Counted from the stretch's first letter, positions 22,101-32,507 are shown. The stretch is DNA of 64,000 bases from Franzmannia pantelleriensis (GCF_900102875.1 NZ_FNGH01000008.1:62001-126000), one strand, 5' to 3'. Notes: generated by a model not told the origin, from the letters alone. Translations and numbers: made by a program.

Positions 22101-23129
22101 GGGGTGATCGCCCGGCCGCGCTACGATGACCAGGTACGGGTGACGCTGTTCGAGGAGCCGCTGCTGGAAACCACGCGGCTGCTGACTCAGCGGACCTGGT
22201 CCGAAACCAGCTACCGGATGCAGGCGCTGCGCGATAACCCTGACTGCGCCAAGAGCGAGTTCGACGGCCTGCTCGACGACCGCGACCCGGGCCTGACGGC
22301 ACAGCCCAGCTTCGATGTCGACGACGACGTTGCGGCGCCCTTCGTCAATACCGCGCGCCCGGCCATGGCGGTGCTGCGCGAGCAGGGCGTCAACGGCCAG
22401 GTGGAGATGGCCTGGGCCTTCGACCGCGCCGGCTTCGAGGCGGTCGACGTGCATATGAGCGATATTCTCGCCGGTCGGGTGTCGCTGGACGACTTCAAGG
22501 GCCTGGTGGCCTGCGGCGGCTTCTCCTACGGCGACGTGCTCGGCGCCGGCGGGGGCTGGGCCAAGTCGGTACTGTTCAATGAACGCGCCCGCGAGCAGTT
22601 CGCGGCCTTCTTTGGTCGCGACGACAGCTTCGCCCTTGGCGTGTGTAATGGCTGCCAGATGCTCTCCCAGCTCAAGGAGTTGATCCCCGGCGCCGACAAC
22701 TGGCCGCGCTTCGTGCGCAACGAGTCGGAGCAGTTCGAGGCGCGGGTGTCGATGGTGCAGGTCGAGGAGAGTCCGTCGATCCTGCTGGCCGGTATGCAGG
22801 GCTCCAAGCTGCCGATCGCCGTGGCTCACGGCGAGGGGCGCGCCGAGTTCCGCGACAGCGGCCATCTGCGCGCCATGCAGGGCAGCAGCCAGATCGCGCT
22901 GCGCTACGTCGACAACTACGGCCAGGTCACTAGCCGCTATCCGGCCAACCCCAACGGCTCGCCGTCGGGGATTACCGGCCTGACCACCCCGGACGGCCGG
23001 GTCACCATCATGATGCCGCACCCCGAGCGGGTGGCACGCGCGGTGACCAACTCCTGGCGTCCGGCCGAATGGACCCAGGACGGCGCCTGGCTGCGGCTGT
23101 TCCGCAATGCCCGGGTGTGGCTCGGCTGA
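19200..23129 (+). CDS. purL: Phosphoribosylformylglycinamidine synthase
   Basis: A 1309-residue large-type PurL, close to the 1295 of E. coli. The N terminus [14 protein letters not shown] is diagnostic and sets the start at 19200 over the longer open frame. The central FGAM synthase part contains [20 protein letters not shown], and the C-terminal glutamine amidotransferase domain carries the nucleophile in GVCNGCQML with the His-Glu pair in MPHPERV. It performs the fourth step of purine synthesis, converting FGAR to FGAM. It is divergent from mltF with 139 bases between; a TATCAT at 19134-19139 is a possible -10. A hairpin follows the stop. Confidence 0.97.
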   Translation: MLELRGAPALSAFRHAKLLATLRDRVPEVDTLHAEYVHFVDHDGDLDADERRLLERLLDYGSEAGAASEGHLFLVVPRIGTQSPWSSKATDIARNCGLTKVRRVERGVAYRVRLNGTLSEAAFDAIVAILHDRMTETVLANASDAARLFAHHDPAPLGQVDILEGGRAALAEANVQLGLALAEDEIDYLLEAFRELGRNPADIELMMFAQANSEHCRHKIFNADWVIDGEAQSHSLFKMIKNTYRASPDDILSAYSDNAAVITGSKAPRFFAAPLTGKAGERARYAAHEEPIQILMKVETHNHPTAIAPHPGAATGAGGEIRDEGATGIGGKPKAGLTGFSVSNLRIPEYVQPWEAFDYGKPERIVSALEIMLEAPIGGAAFNNEFGRPNLAGYFRTYEQDALGRDGIERRGYHKPIMLAGGYGNIRDGHVQKGEIPVGGKLIVMGGPAMLIGLGGGAASSMASGSSSEDLDYASVQRDNPEIERRVQEVIDRCWALGDSNPIRFIHDVGAGGLSNALPELVKDGGRGGRFSLRAIPNAEPGMSPLEIWCNEAQERYVLAVAPDDLEAFDALCERERCPYAVVGEAIEAHHLEVRDGHFETQPVDLPMSVLFGKPPKMTREFQRESPVLSAVMLDNLDLREALDRVLRLPAVASKSFLITIGDRSITGQVARDQMVGPWQVPVADVAVTTASFDTHAGEAMAMGERAPVALVDPAASARLAVAESITNLAAAPIAKLGDIKLSANWMSAADHPGENQALYDAVHAVGMELCPALGIAIPVGKDSMSMRTAWQAESDKGDVEDKSVTAPLTLAVTGFAPVTDALQTLTPQINLEQDESDLILIDLGGGQNRLGGSALAQVYGQVGDECPDVDDPEDLKAFFEVIQGLNRDGKLLAYHDRSDGGLLVTLLEMAFAARAGLEIKLDWLIDEPVDAFNALFAEELGAVIQVNRQYTEEVLTQFAAAGLETCGVIARPRYDDQVRVTLFEEPLLETTRLLTQRTWSETSYRMQALRDNPDCAKSEFDGLLDDRDPGLTAQPSFDVDDDVAAPFVNTARPAMAVLREQGVNGQVEMAWAFDRAGFEAVDVHMSDILAGRVSLDDFKGLVACGGFSYGDVLGAGGGWAKSVLFNERAREQFAAFFGRDDSFALGVCNGCQMLSQLKELIPGADNWPRFVRNESEQFEARVSMVQVEESPSILLAGMQGSKLPIAVAHGEGRAEFRDSGHLRAMQGSSQIALRYVDNYGQVTSRYPANPNGSPSGITGLTTPDGRVTIMMPHPERVARAVTNSWRPAEWTQDGAWLRLFRNARVWLG

Positions 23130-23144
23130 CCCGGCGGCGTGCCA

Positions 23145-24962
23145 ATGCGTGACCCGAACAAGGCGGCCTGCGGGCCGCCTTCGCCGTCTTCACCGCCGGC
23201 GCTGCGCCCCTATCAGCAACAGGCGGTGGGCCGAGTGGTCGAGCACTTTCGTGCCAGCGATGAGCCGGCGGTGGTGGTGCTGCCTACCGGCAGCGGCAAG
23301 TCGCTGGTCATCGCCGAACTGGCGCGCCTTGCCCGGGGGCGGGTGCTGGTGCTGGCCCACGTGCGCGAACTGGTCGAGCAGAATCATGCCAAGTACCTGG
23401 CCTACGGCCTGGAGGCGGATATCTTCAGCGCCGGCTTGGGGCGCAAGGAGAGCGGCCGCCAAGTGGTATTCGGCTCGGTGCAGTCGGTGGTCAGGCATCT
23501 GCACGCCTTCGACTCGCCCTCCCAAGGGCACGGCCAGTTCACCCTGTTGGTGATCGACGAGTGCCACCGGGTCTCGCTGGACGAGGGATCGAGCTATCGC
23601 CAGGTGATCGAGCACCTGCAGCGGCAAAATCCGCGGCTCAAGGTGCTAGGCCTCACCGCCACGCCCTACCGCCTGGGGCAGGGCTTCATCTACTACCGTC
23701 ACCATCACGGCATGGTGCGTGGTGACGAGACCTGCTTCTTCCGCGACTGCGTGTTCGAGCAGCCGCTGCGGCTGATGGTCAAGCAGGGCTACCTGGCGCC
23801 ACCGACGCGGGTTGACGCCGCGGTCGAACGCTACGACTTCTCGACGCTCTCCCCGGCGGCCAGCGGCCTGTATCGTGAAGAGGAACTTAACCGGGTGGTG
23901 GCCGGCCACCGTGCCACGCCGGGGATCATCGCCGAGATTGTCGAGCGCGCCGCCGAGCGCCAGGGGGTGATGATCTTCGCCGCTAGTGTCGCCCACGCCG
24001 AGGAGGTCCTCGGCTACCTGCCCCGCGCCGCGGCGGCGTTGATCACCGGCGCCACGCCGGGGCGCGAACGCGAGCGCCTCATCGGCGCCTTCAAGGACCG
24101 TGAGATCAAGTACCTGGTCAACGTGGCGGTGCTGACCACCGGCTTCGATGCGCCCCACGTCGACCTGATCGCCATCCTGCGCCCCACCGAGTCGGTGGGC
24201 CTCTATCAGCAGATCGTCGGTCGCGGCCTGCGCCTGGCCCCAGGCAAAGGGGATTGCCTGATCCTCGACTACGCCGGCAACCCCTGGGATCTCTACGCGC
24301 CGGAGGTGGGCTCGCCGAAACCCGCCAGCGACGCCGAGCCGGTACAGGTCGAGTGCCCCGAGTGTGGACACGCCAACCTGTTCTGGGGCAAGCGCGACGG
24401 CGAGCTGGTGATCGAGCACTACGGCCGCCGCTGCCAGGGGCTGGTGGAGGACGCGTCGGGCACGCGTCGCCAGTGCGATTTTCGCTTTCGCTTCAAGGTG
24501 TGCGGCGAGTGCGGCGTCGAGAACGATATCGCCGCGCGGCGCTGTCACGGCTGCCAGACGCTGCTGGTGGATGCCGACGACAAGCTCAAGGCGGCGCTCA
24601 AGCTCAAGGATGCCCGGGTGCTGCGGGTTAGCGGCATGCAGCTCGAGGCCACCCTCAACGGTCGCGGCATGCCGCGGCTCAAGGTCACCTACCACGATGA
24701 GGACGGTGCCACTCTGGTCGAGTGGTTCGCCCTCGAGACCCCGGCCCAGCGCGGCGCCTTTCATGCGGTCTTCCTGCGCGACCATCTGCGTGCCCCCGGC
24801 CTGCCATGGCGGCCGACCTCACCGGATGACGTGATCGCCGAGCAGCGCCGCCTGCGCGCGCCGGACTTCGTAGTGGGTCGCAAGGTCGGCCGCCACTGGC
24901 AGGTGCGCGAGAAGCTGTTCGACTACAGCGGGCGCTATCGCAAGGCTGACACGGCGGAGTAG
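23145..24962 (+). CDS. radD: DNA repair helicase RadD (YejH)
   Basis: A superfamily 2 helicase of about 605 residues, collinear with E. coli RadD (586). Walker [19 protein letters not shown], Walker B DECH, motif [15 protein letters not shown] and motif [18 protein letters not shown] are intact. The C-terminal half carries two zinc-binding Cys pairs ([13 protein letters not shown] and CHGC). RadD acts with single-stranded DNA-binding protein and RecA in recombination repair. The start is uncertain: ATG 23145 and GTG 23139 lie upstream of a terminator-like hairpin, and homology begins at LRPYQQ, where only a CTG is available. The N-terminal 15 residues are Pro/Ser-rich and not conserved. Confidence 0.92.
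   Translation: MRDPNKAACGPPSPSSPPALRPYQQQAVGRVVEHFRASDEPAVVVLPTGSGKSLVIAELARLARGRVLVLAHVRELVEQNHAKYLAYGLEADIFSAGLGRKESGRQVVFGSVQSVVRHLHAFDSPSQGHGQFTLLVIDECHRVSLDEGSSYRQVIEHLQRQNPRLKVLGLTATPYRLGQGFIYYRHHHGMVRGDETCFFRDCVFEQPLRLMVKQGYLAPPTRVDAAVERYDFSTLSPAASGLYREEELNRVVAGHRATPGIIAEIVERAAERQGVMIFAASVAHAEEVLGYLPRAAAALITGATPGRERERLIGAFKDREIKYLVNVAVLTTGFDAPHVDLIAILRPTESVGLYQQIVGRGLRLAPGKGDCLILDYAGNPWDLYAPEVGSPKPASDAEPVQVECPECGHANLFWGKRDGELVIEHYGRRCQGLVEDASGTRRQCDFRFRFKVCGECGVENDIAARRCHGCQTLLVDADDKLKAALKLKDARVLRVSGMQLEATLNGRGMPRLKVTYHDEDGATLVEWFALETPAQRGAFHAVFLRDHLRAPGLPWRPTSPDDVIAEQRRLRAPDFVVGRKVGRHWQVREKLFDYSGRYRKADTAE
23160..23181 (+). terminator. purL: Hairpin after purL, inside the 5' end of radD
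   Basis: A perfect 9-base stem (AAGGCGGCC, loop TGCG, GGCCGCCTT) begins 31 bases after the purL stop. It looks like the common factor-independent terminator core, but only two Ts follow. It lies within the first codons of the radD reading frame. Confidence 0.6.
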
Positions 24963-25005
24963 CAAGCGCTATGTCCCCACAGGTTGATTCGCGAAGTCGA
25001 GAGGC

Positions 25006-25033
25006 TTGCCACCACCATAAAGTTAGTTAGAAT
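25006..25033 (+). promoter_or_regulatory. Promoter of the marR-MATE operon
   Basis: TTGCCA at 25006-25011 and TAGAAT at 25028-25033, separated by 16 bases, each match the sigma-70 hexamers at five of six positions. Transcription would start near 25040, giving a leader of about 20 bases to the ATG at 25062. The -10 lies at the centre of the 45-bp palindrome, so an operator-bound repressor would block it. Confidence 0.7.
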
Positions 25034-25053
25034 AACTAACTTTATGGTGGTGG
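25009..25053. promoter_or_regulatory. 45-bp perfect palindrome, probable MarR operator
   Basis: Two perfect 21-base arms flank a GAA centre; the left arm begins CCACCACCATAAAG and ends TTAGTTA, the right arm is its exact complement. The inner part TTAGTTA-GAA-TAACTAA has the size and AT-rich symmetry of MarR-family operators. It ends 8 bases before the marR start codon, consistent with autoregulation. The outer CCACCACC arms extend it well beyond a single dimer site. Confidence 0.8.
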
Positions 25054-25061
25054 GGTGTATC

Positions 25062-25490
25062 ATGGCGCTCGAAGCGGACTTGAAGGACTTGGGCTGGGAA
25101 ATATGGAACCGCTGGCGGGAGCATGGCCGGCGCAGCGGCAGCATGGAGCTGACCGCTGCGGAGCTCGACTACCTCTATGCCTTGCTCTCGACGCCGGATG
25201 GGATGCGCCTCACGCAACTGGCCGCTTTGCTGCGGGTGAGCAAGGCCTCGGCGAGCACCATGGTCGGCAAGCTGGAGGCGCGTGGCTACCTCTACCGTTC
25301 GGCCTGTCCAGAGGATGGGCGCGCCGTGCTCTTGCATGCCTCGGACAAGGCGCGACACATCGAGAAGGAAGAACACGACGTCTATGCCGAAACCGCCGCT
25401 GCACTACGCCAGGGGCTGGATGAGCAGGAGCGGCGTGAGCTGGAGAGGTTGCTGGACAAGGCCTGCAAGGGGCTCAGGAGGGACGACTGA
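25062..25490 (+). CDS. MarR family transcriptional regulator
   Basis: A 142-residue winged-helix regulator. The DNA-binding region shows RLTQLAALLRVSKASASTMVGKL, seen in two parts, followed by the wing with SACPEDGRAVLLHASDKA, matching the MarR signature D-x-R. The start at 25062 is chosen because upstream in-frame codons fall inside the palindrome and lack a ribosome site. It most likely represses itself and the overlapping MATE efflux gene, with release by a small phenolic or drug-like ligand. The stop overlaps the MATE start (ATGA). Confidence 0.9.
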   Translation: MALEADLKDLGWEIWNRWREHGRRSGSMELTAAELDYLYALLSTPDGMRLTQLAALLRVSKASASTMVGKLEARGYLYRSACPEDGRAVLLHASDKARHIEKEEHDVYAETAAALRQGLDEQERRELERLLDKACKGLRRDD

Positions 25491-26806
25491 TGCATTCCGG
25501 CTCGATTACCCGCACCTACTGGCGCTACACCCTACCTGCCGTCATGGCGCTGATGGTCAGCGGCCTGTACCAGGTGGTGGATGGCATTTTCATCGGTCAT
25601 GCCGTCGGCGAGCCGGGGCTGGCCGGCATCACCATGGCCGTACCAGCCGTCATCGTGCTGCTGGCAGTGGGATTGATGCTGGGCGCTGGCGCAGGTGCCC
25701 AGTGCTCCATCGCTCATGGCCGCGGGGACGCGCCGCGGGCGGCATTGATGCTAGGGCAGGGCGGCTGGCTGCTGGTGCTGCTTGGGGCCCCGGTGGGCGT
25801 CATCCTGCTGTTTGCTGGAGAAGCCTTCGTGGCCTTCCAGGGGGCCACTGGAGAGGTGGCACAACTCAGCGGCGACTATCTGGCGGTGATGGCCTGGGGG
25901 GCACCGCTGGTGATGGCCAGCCTGGCCTTGCCGTTCTGGGTGCGCAACCTTGGCGCACCCCGCCTGGCGACACTGGCCATGGTCACGGGAGGCTTGGCCA
26001 ATATTGCCTTCGACTACGTCTTTATCCTGTGGCTGGGCTGGGAGCTGCAAGGGGCGGCCCTGGCCACGCTGCTGGCGGAGAGCTTCACTGTCCTGATCTG
26101 TGTGGGCTTCCTGGTGAGTCGCAAGCCACCCATCCGGCTGAGTTGGCAGCCGTTGCGTCTCAGCGCTTGCCGATCCGTGCTGAGCACCGGGGGCGCCAGC
26201 ATGGTGATGTACCTCTATCTCGGGGTGGTGACGGTACTGCACAACATGCTGCTGATGCACTATGGCGGTGCGGTGCAGGTCGCGGCCTATGCCATCACCG
26301 GCTATCTATTAGCCTTCTACTACATGTTCGCCGAGGGGGTGGCCAACGGCATGCAGCCCCTGATCAGCTATTTCCACGGTGCGCGACGGCGTCCCGATAT
26401 CAAGCGAGTCTTTCGGCTCGGCCTTTATACCGGGCTGGGATTCGGTCTCGTGATGGTGGCGGCGCTGATGCTGTGGCCCGGGCGTATCGTCGGCATCTTC
26501 ATCTCCGACGACGCCAGGCTTCTGGCGGCGACCACCAAGGGGGTTCGTCTGCACCTCTTCGCGCTGTTCCTCGACGGCTTCATCGTGTTGGCGGCCTGCT
26601 TCTTCCAGTCGATGGGCATGGGGCGCCAGGCGATGCTGATCACGCTTGGGAATATCGTGATCCAGTTGCCCTTTTTGGCCGTGCTGCCGCTGGTGATGGG
26701 GTTGAACGGGGTGTGGTTGGCACTGCCGCTCTCCAATCTGGTGCTGGCTTCCGTGGTACTGGCGATGGTGCGGCGGCGTTGGCAGCATCTCGAAGGAGTT
26801 GCCTAG
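25490..26806 (+). CDS. MATE family efflux transporter
   Basis: A 438-residue polytopic protein with about 12 membrane helices and the two-fold MATE repeat: LPAVMALMVSGLYQVVDGIF in the first half and a matching GGASMVMYLYLGVVTVLHNM in the second. These pumps export cationic drugs or metabolites in exchange for sodium or protons. It is coupled to the MarR regulator by a four-base overlap, which suggests inducible export of the regulator's ligand. The substrate is unknown. Terminates 103 bases before scpA. Confidence 0.92.
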   Translation: MHSGSITRTYWRYTLPAVMALMVSGLYQVVDGIFIGHAVGEPGLAGITMAVPAVIVLLAVGLMLGAGAGAQCSIAHGRGDAPRAALMLGQGGWLLVLLGAPVGVILLFAGEAFVAFQGATGEVAQLSGDYLAVMAWGAPLVMASLALPFWVRNLGAPRLATLAMVTGGLANIAFDYVFILWLGWELQGAALATLLAESFTVLICVGFLVSRKPPIRLSWQPLRLSACRSVLSTGGASMVMYLYLGVVTVLHNMLLMHYGGAVQVAAYAITGYLLAFYYMFAEGVANGMQPLISYFHGARRRPDIKRVFRLGLYTGLGFGLVMVAALMLWPGRIVGIFISDDARLLAATTKGVRLHLFALFLDGFIVLAACFFQSMGMGRQAMLITLGNIVIQLPFLAVLPLVMGLNGVWLALPLSNLVLASVVLAMVRRRWQHLEGVA

Positions 26807-26909
26807 CGGTGCCGGGTCCCCCGGCGCTGTCTGAGCCGGCACCATCTTGCTAGACTGCACGTTTGATTGATGCGCTGTGCCGAGAGTCGCTGCAGGAGCC
26901 GAGCCACGC

Positions 26910-27827
26910 GTGAGCGAGACACCCACCACCGTCGTCGAAGAGAACCAAGCGCCGCAGCAGGGCGAGCTCTTCGCGCGGGTGCTCGACGAGCCGGTCTATG
27001 CGCCACCGGAGGATCTGTATATTCCGCCCGAGGCGCTGCGGGTGTTTCTCGAGACCTTCGAGGGGCCGCTCGACCTGCTGCTTTATCTGATCCGCCGTCA
27101 GAACTTGGATATCCTGGCCATCGACGTGGCCGCCATCACCCATCAGTACATCGAGTACGTCGAGCTGATGCAGGCGATGGAGATCGAGCTGGCCGGTGAG
27201 TACCTGCTGATGGCAGCGATGCTGGCCGAGATCAAGTCGCGTACCCTGCTGCCGCGCCCCCCCAAGGGGGATGATGAGGATGACGAGGGCGATCCGCGCG
27301 CCGAGCTGATTCGTCGCCTGCAGGAGTATGAGCGGCTCAAGCATGCCGCCGAGACGCTGGGTGAGCTGCCGCGGCTGGGGCGCGACTGGTTTCCGGCCCA
27401 GGCCGGGCTGCCGCCACTGGAGTCGCGGGTCATCCATCCCGACGTCGAGCTCGACGAGCTATTGGCGGCGCTATCGGGTATTCTGCGCCGCGCCGAGCTG
27501 ACCCAGTCGCACCAGATCAGCCGCGAAGTGCTGTCGACACGTGAGCGCATGCTGGCGATCATGGCCAGGCTCGAGCATCAGCACTACACCCCCTTCGAGG
27601 CGCTGTTCACCCTCGAGGAGGGGCGCGCCGGGGTGATCGTGACCTTCATGGCGATTCTCGAGCTGGCCAAGGAGGCAATGATCGAGATCGTGCAGAATGC
27701 GCCGCTATCGCCGATTCACGTGCGCGCGCGGCTGGCCAGCGATGCTGGCGAGGCGCCCGATGCCGCCGAGGACGAGGCGGGCGAGAGCCCGTTCGATGAC
27801 CATGAGGAAGCGTTACCACCATCATGA
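26910..27827 (+). CDS. scpA: Segregation and condensation protein A
   Basis: A 305-residue ScpA kleisin, the bridging subunit of the SMC-ScpAB condensin. The conserved core begins FLETFEGPLDLLLYLIRRQN and continues with LAGEYLLMAAMLAEIKSRTL; the C-terminal winged helix contacts the SMC head. The GTG at 26910 (MSETPTT) has an AGGAG 11 bases upstream; a GTG at 26877 would add 11 residues. The stop overlaps scpB by four bases. The window has no smc gene, so the partner lies elsewhere, possibly replaced by MukB-like or true SMC. Confidence 0.94.
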   Translation: MSETPTTVVEENQAPQQGELFARVLDEPVYAPPEDLYIPPEALRVFLETFEGPLDLLLYLIRRQNLDILAIDVAAITHQYIEYVELMQAMEIELAGEYLLMAAMLAEIKSRTLLPRPPKGDDEDDEGDPRAELIRRLQEYERLKHAAETLGELPRLGRDWFPAQAGLPPLESRVIHPDVELDELLAALSGILRRAELTQSHQISREVLSTRERMLAIMARLEHQHYTPFEALFTLEEGRAGVIVTFMAILELAKEAMIEIVQNAPLSPIHVRARLASDAGEAPDAAEDEAGESPFDDHEEALPPS

Positions 27828-28630
27828 ACACGCGCATCAGCGATCCGGTAAGCCCCCTGGATGAGATCCTCGAGGCGGCGCTGCTGGCCGCCGGCGAGCC
27901 GCTCTCGCCGGAGCGGCTTGAGGCGCTGTTCGACGAGCATGAGCGACCGCCGCGGCGCGAGCTGCGCGAGGCGCTGGTACGCCTCGGCGAGCGCATGGAG
28001 CACGGCGCGCTTGAACTGATCGAGACCGCCTCGGGCTTCCAACTGCGGATTCGCTCGCGGCTCTCGCCGTGGGTGTCGCGACTGTGGGACGAGCGCCCGC
28101 AGCGCTACTCGCGGGCGCTGCTCGAGACCCTGGCGCTGATCGCCTATCGTCAGCCGGTGACCCGTGGCGATATCGAGGAGGTGCGCGGGGTGGCGGTGAG
28201 TAGCTCGATCATGCGCACGCTGACCGAGCGCGGCTGGATCCGTGTGGTCGGTCAGCGTGACGTGCCAGGGCGGCCGTCGGTGTATGCCACCACCCGGCAG
28301 TTTCTCGACGACTTCGGCCTCAAGACGCTGGACGCGCTGCCGCCGATGCACGAGCTCAAGGATTTCGACGCGTTGCATGCAGCCCTAGAGCAGGGCGCGA
28401 CGGACGGCGCCGCACAGGAGCGCGAGGCAGCCGAACAAGAGGCACCACAGCAGCAGGCGACGACCGGGACGGTCGACGCCGAATCACACGCCGGGACGGC
28501 GTCCACGCGGCCTGGGCTGAGCTTCGCCGATCTCGAAGCCCGCCTGGCCGAACGTGCCCCCGAGAGCGTCGACGATGACGGACACGGGGACGCGAAATCC
28601 TCTACAGACGAGATGTCAGAAGACCCATGA
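27824..28630 (+). CDS. scpB: Segregation and condensation protein B
   Basis: A 268-residue ScpB with two winged-helix domains in the first 185 residues; [20 protein letters not shown] followed by [18 protein letters not shown] is diagnostic. ScpB dimers stabilise ScpA on the SMC complex. The last 80 residues form an acidic, low-complexity tail rich in Glu, Ala and Gln that is not part of the conserved fold. Coupled by ATGA overlaps to scpA upstream and rluB downstream. Confidence 0.94.
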   Translation: MNTRISDPVSPLDEILEAALLAAGEPLSPERLEALFDEHERPPRRELREALVRLGERMEHGALELIETASGFQLRIRSRLSPWVSRLWDERPQRYSRALLETLALIAYRQPVTRGDIEEVRGVAVSSSIMRTLTERGWIRVVGQRDVPGRPSVYATTRQFLDDFGLKTLDALPPMHELKDFDALHAALEQGATDGAAQEREAAEQEAPQQQATTGTVDAESHAGTASTRPGLSFADLEARLAERAPESVDDDGHGDAKSSTDEMSEDP

Positions 28631-29484
28631 CGACTACCACTGAAAAATTGCAGAAGGTGCTGGCACGTGCCGGCCTTGGCTCACGCCGCGAGATGGAAAC
28701 CGCGATCAGCGCCGGGCGCGTCAAGGTCAATGGCAAGTTGGCGACCCTCGGTGACCGTATCGAGATGCGCGACAAGGTCACCTTCGACGACCGGCCCGTG
28801 ACCCTGCGCGGCGCCGACGAGACCCCGCGCAGGGTGATCATGTACAACAAGCCCGAGGGCGAACTGTGCACGCGCAAGGACCCGGAAGGGCGGCGCACCG
28901 TATTCGAACGGCTGCCGCGCCTCAAGGGCGAGCGTTGGATCGCCATCGGTCGCCTGGATATCAATACCAGCGGTTTGCTGCTGTTCACCACCGACGGCGA
29001 ACTGGCCAACAAGCTGATGCACCCCTCCACCGAGGTGGAGCGCGAATACGCGGTGCGGGTGATGGGCGAGGTGCGTCGCGAGCAGGTGGTGGCGATGGTC
29101 GAGGGCGTGATGCTCGACGACGGGCCGGCGCGTTTCAGCGACGTGCAGGAGTTCGGCGGCGAGGGCATCAATACCTGGTTCCACGTGGTGATCCTGGAGG
29201 GCCGCAACCGTGAAGTGCGCCGGCTGTGGGAGTCCCAGGGCCTCACCGTTAGCCGCTTGAAGCGGGTGCGTTACGGCAATATCTTCCTCGACAAGCGCGC
29301 CAGGGCCGGTGAGTGGACCGAGCTGACCCAGGATGAGGTCGACGATCTCGCGAGCCTTGCGGGGCTTGCCAGCCGCAAAGTCCCGGAGCTGACCCCGGAC
29401 GAGAAGAACCGCTGGAGCCGCGACAAGAACAAGCGGCGCCCGGTGCAAGCGATGCGCAAGCCCAAGGGCACGCGTAAGTCTTGA
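28627..29484 (+). CDS. rluB: 23S rRNA pseudouridine(2605) synthase
   Basis: A 285-residue RsuA/RluB-type pseudouridine synthase. Residues 1-60 form an S4 RNA-binding domain ([19 protein letters not shown]). The catalytic aspartate is in [14 protein letters not shown], and the family end motif [12 protein letters not shown] is present. The basic C-terminal tail is typical of RluB rather than RsuA. It modifies U2605 in the large-subunit peptidyl-transferase region. The start overlaps the scpB stop, a conserved gammaproteobacterial arrangement. Confidence 0.92.
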   Translation: MTTTTEKLQKVLARAGLGSRREMETAISAGRVKVNGKLATLGDRIEMRDKVTFDDRPVTLRGADETPRRVIMYNKPEGELCTRKDPEGRRTVFERLPRLKGERWIAIGRLDINTSGLLLFTTDGELANKLMHPSTEVEREYAVRVMGEVRREQVVAMVEGVMLDDGPARFSDVQEFGGEGINTWFHVVILEGRNREVRRLWESQGLTVSRLKRVRYGNIFLDKRARAGEWTELTQDEVDDLASLAGLASRKVPELTPDEKNRWSRDKNKRRPVQAMRKPKGTRKS

Positions 29485-29605
29485 GGTAGGAACGAAACGC
29501 CCTGTGGTTGGCACAAAAAGGCTTGTCATCATGGGGCGCCATGGGTAATATGTGCGCCCTGTCGGGAGGGGAAACATGACGTGGCCCCTGTCGTCAGATG
29601 GCGGC

Positions 29606-29681
29606 GGGTCGTTAGCTCAGTTGGTAGAGCAGTTGGCTTTTAACCAATTGGTCGTAGGTTCGAATCCTACACGACCCACCA
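29606..29681 (+). tRNA. tRNA-Lys (anticodon TTT)
   Basis: A complete 76-base cloverleaf: acceptor GGGTCGT pairs with ACGACCC, D arm GCTCAGTTGGTAGAGC, anticodon stem TTGG/CCAA with loop CTTTTAA (anticodon TTT), T arm with GGTTCGAATCC, and an encoded CCA end. It differs little from the E. coli lysine tRNA. A second identical copy follows 40 bases later. Confidence 0.98.
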
Positions 29682-29697
29682 TTATCCGCCGCCGCTG

Positions 29698-29716
29698 CGT
29701 AAGCGAGACGCTTACG
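29698..29716 (+). other. Hairpin between the two tRNA-Lys genes
   Basis: A perfect 8-base stem (CGTAAGCG, loop AGA, CGCTTACG) sits in the 40-base spacer. It lacks a T-run, so it is more likely a processing signal of a joint tRNA transcript than a terminator. Confidence 0.5.
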
Positions 29717-29721
29717 GTTGC

Positions 29722-29797
29722 GGGTCGTTAGCTCAGTTGGTAGAGCAGTTGGCTTTTAACCAATTGGTCGTAGGTTCGAATCCTACACGACCCACCA
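29722..29797 (+). tRNA. tRNA-Lys (anticodon TTT), second copy
   Basis: All 76 bases are the same as in the first tRNA-Lys gene, including the encoded CCA. The flanking bases differ, so only the tRNA itself is duplicated. A terminator follows directly, which suggests a single two-tRNA transcript. Confidence 0.98.
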
Positions 29798-29808
29798 GAA
29801 CGTGTTCG

Positions 29809-29842
29809 AAACGCCCCGGTGCCTCAGGCATCGGGGCGTTTT
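29809..29842 (+). terminator. Terminator after the tRNA-Lys pair
   Basis: A 15-base stem with one G-T pair (AAACGCCCCGGTGCC, loop TCA, GGCATCGGGGCGTTT) followed by TTTTC on the plus strand. It is well placed 12 bases after the second tRNA. Confidence 0.85.
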
Positions 29843-30030
29843 CGCATGTGCAGACTTTCGTGCGCCGTAGGGGAGCAATGGCGGTGCATTGTGGTCTAGA
29901 ATAGTGCGAGGCAGGTGTGGCGGGAGCCGCCGCACTTAGCCCATCTGGCGTGTGCCGCCGGGCAGAGAGCCCGTCACGGTGCACCTGGTACATGCAGGGG
30001 GAGCCCCTGCCAGTCACAGTGGTAGACACG

Positions 30031-31059
30031 ATGACGATCATGACTTCCCGCGCCGAGGTGCAAGAGCACCTGGCCCGCGCCTACTGCCCAACGCGGATTC
30101 CCGCCGAAGATGAAGCGCGCGTCGATGAGATCAAGCGACTGCTCGAGGCACACAATGCCGTGCTGGTCGCCCACTATTATACCGATGATGCCATCCAGCA
30201 GCTCGCCGAGGAGACCGGTGGCTGCGTCGCCGACTCCCTGGAAATGGCCCGCTTCGGCGCCCGCCACGAGGCCGAGACCCTGGTAGTGGCCGGGGTGCGT
30301 TTCATGGGCGAAACCGCCAAGATCCTCTCTCCCGAGAAGCGCGTCCTGATGCCGACCCTGGAGGCGACCTGCTCGCTGGACATCGGCTGCCCGGCCGACG
30401 AGTTCGCGGCCTTCTGCGACCAGCACCCGGAGCGCACCGTGGTGGTCTATGCCAACACCTCGGCGGCGGTCAAGGCGCGCGCCGACTGGGTGGTGACCTC
30501 GTCCATCGCGGTGGACGTGATCGAACACCTCCAGGCACGTGGTGAGAAGATCCTGTGGGCGCCGGACAAGCACCTGGGCGGCTATATCCAGAAGCAGACC
30601 GGTGCCGACATGCTGCTGTGGGACGGTGCTTGCATCGTTCACGAGGAGTTCAAGGCCAAGGGCATCCAAGACTTGAAGGCGCTCTACCCCGATGCGGCGG
30701 TGCTGGTGCACCCGGAGTCGCCTGAGCCGGTGGTCGGCCTGGCCGATGTGGCCGGTTCTACCTCACAGCTGATCCAGGCGGCCAAGGAGCTGCCCCAGGA
30801 CAAGCTGATCGTGGCCACCGACCGCGGCATCTTCTTCAAGATGCAGCAGGCGGTGCCCGGCAAGACGCTGTTCGAGGCACCCACCGCCGGTAACGGCGCG
30901 ACCTGCAAGAGCTGTGCCCACTGCCCGTGGATGGCGATGAACGCCCTCGACAACCTGGCCGGTGCGCTGCGTCACGGCAGCGGCGAGATCTTCGTCGACG
31001 ATGCGCTGCGCGCCGCGGCGCTCAAGCCGCTGGAGCGGATGCTGAACTTCAAGGCCTAG
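30031..31059 (+). CDS. nadA: Quinolinate synthase
   Basis: A 342-residue NadA. It condenses iminoaspartate with dihydroxyacetone phosphate to quinolinate in NAD synthesis. The [4Fe-4S] cysteines are seen in [27 protein letters not shown] and [15 protein letters not shown]. The substrate-binding [14 protein letters not shown] lies near residue 50. ATG 30031 ([10 protein letters not shown]) is taken as start; ATG 30040 is possible. It overlaps the convergent bepA gene by four bases. nadC lies 8 kb away in this window, nadB is not here. Confidence 0.95.
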   Translation: MTIMTSRAEVQEHLARAYCPTRIPAEDEARVDEIKRLLEAHNAVLVAHYYTDDAIQQLAEETGGCVADSLEMARFGARHEAETLVVAGVRFMGETAKILSPEKRVLMPTLEATCSLDIGCPADEFAAFCDQHPERTVVVYANTSAAVKARADWVVTSSIAVDVIEHLQARGEKILWAPDKHLGGYIQKQTGADMLLWDGACIVHEEFKAKGIQDLKALYPDAAVLVHPESPEPVVGLADVAGSTSQLIQAAKELPQDKLIVATDRGIFFKMQQAVPGKTLFEAPTAGNGATCKSCAHCPWMAMNALDNLAGALRHGSGEIFVDDALRAAALKPLERMLNFKA

Positions 31060-32507
31060 AACCTCTCAAGCGCCTCGCGGTACTCCATGAACGCTTCGCG
31101 GCGCTGGTCGATGCGGCTCTCCAAGCCACTATCACCGGCCTGGCGGGCGCTGTCGCGGGCTACCTGGAGCTGGCGGATGGCGCTGTCCATGCGCCCGGTC
31201 AGCTGCATATGCTCGGCGCGCGCCAGATGCCCCCAGCCGTCGCGACCGCTGCGCCCGGCGGCTTCGGCGAGTAGTGCAAACACCTGTGGATCTTCCTGGC
31301 GCCGCTCGCTCAGGTCGCGCAGCACCCGGTAGGCTTCTTCCGGATCGCGCTGCAGCAGCGCTTCACCGAGCACGCGGCTGGCCGGCGCGTAGTCGGGCAT
31401 CAACCGCAACACGCGGCGGCTGCGCTCGATGGCGGCATCGTAGTCGCCAGCGTCATAGGCGACCTCGGCGGCCGTCACCGGCAGCATCGGCAGGTCGGGA
31501 AGCTGGTTGGCAAGGGTATCGAGGATCTCCAGGGCACTGCCGTGATTGCCGCGCTCGGCGGCGATCAGCGCCTCCAGGTAGCGACTGACCTGGGGGTCGG
31601 GGTTGCCCTGGGCGAGACGCGCCGAGGCCTGGTCGAGGCTGCTGCGGTTGACCGAGACCAGCGCGCGGGCACGCACCAGGTCGTAGCGCGGCCCGACCTC
31701 GCGGCGCTCGCGGGTACTCAACTGGCTGGCACGAGCCTCGGTATCGGTGATCCGCGACTCGGTGACCGGGTGGGTGAGCAGAAACTCCGGCGGATTGCCG
31801 CCCTGCAGCGAGGCCATGCGCTGCATGGCGCGGAACATGCGCACCATCGCCTGCGGGTCGTAGCCGGCCCGCGCCATGGCCTGCAGGCCCACGCGGTCGG
31901 CTTCCTGCTCGAAGCGTCGCGAATAGGCCAGTTGATCCTGAATAAAGGCGGCCTGGGAGCCCATTGCCACGCCGATGCCGGCATCACCGCCGCCGCCGGC
32001 AGCGATCAGCATGCCGGCCAGCATCGCCGCCATGGCCGGTACCTGGGTCTGCTCGGCGCGAGAGACCTGGCGCGCATAGTGGCGCTGGGAGAGATGCCCG
32101 AGCTCGTGGGCGATAACCGAAGCGAAGGCGTCCTCCTCCTCGGCAAAAGCGAAGAGGCCGGAATTGACGCCGATCACCCCGCCGGGCACGGCGAAGGCGT
32201 TGAGCAGGCGACTATCGACCAGGGTCACGCTGGTACGGTTGTCACCGAGGTCGCTGTGCGGCAGCAGCCGCGAGATCACCGATTCGACGTAGTCCTGGGT
32301 AATGGGGTCCTGCCAGGCGGGTGCGCGGGCACGGAACTGGCGCAGCCAAGCGCGACCCAGACGGTACTCTTCTGCCCCGGCGGCACCGGCACCGCCGCTG
32401 CCGAGCTGCGGCAGGCCGTAGTCGTCGACGGCGCTGGCAGAGGCCGGCAGCAAGCTGGCCAGTACCAGGCCAGCGGCGGCAAGACAGGGCTTCAAGGCGT
32501 GCAACAT
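31056..32507 (-). CDS. bepA: Periplasmic M48 metalloprotease/chaperone BepA (YfgC)
   Basis: A 483-residue exported protein. The N terminus [20 protein letters not shown] ends in an ASA cleavage site. The zinc protease motif HELGH lies in [18 protein letters not shown], followed by the third ligand region [13 protein letters not shown]. The C-terminal 170 residues are TPR-like helices. BepA assists or degrades outer-membrane protein LptD during assembly together with BAM. The ATG at 32507 has GAGG 6 bases upstream; the longer frame starting with TTG is less likely. It overlaps nadA at the 3' end. Confidence 0.93.
   Translation of the reverse strand: MLHALKPCLAAAGLVLASLLPASASAVDDYGLPQLGSGGAGAAGAEEYRLGRAWLRQFRARAPAWQDPITQDYVESVISRLLPHSDLGDNRTSVTLVDSRLLNAFAVPGGVIGVNSGLFAFAEEEDAFASVIAHELGHLSQRHYARQVSRAEQTQVPAMAAMLAGMLIAAGGGGDAGIGVAMGSQAAFIQDQLAYSRRFEQEADRVGLQAMARAGYDPQAMVRMFRAMQRMASLQGGNPPEFLLTHPVTESRITDTEARASQLSTRERREVGPRYDLVRARALVSVNRSSLDQASARLAQGNPDPQVSRYLEALIAAERGNHGSALEILDTLANQLPDLPMLPVTAAEVAYDAGDYDAAIERSRRVLRLMPDYAPASRVLGEALLQRDPEEAYRVLRDLSERRQEDPQVFALLAEAAGRSGRDGWGHLARAEHMQLTGRMDSAIRQLQVARDSARQAGDSGLESRIDQRREAFMEYREALERF

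Noticed and set aside
29733-30041. Minus-strand open frame encoding VGRVGFEPTTNWLKANCST
   Set aside because: This peptide is the antisense translation of the second tRNA-Lys gene, a well-known false annotation.
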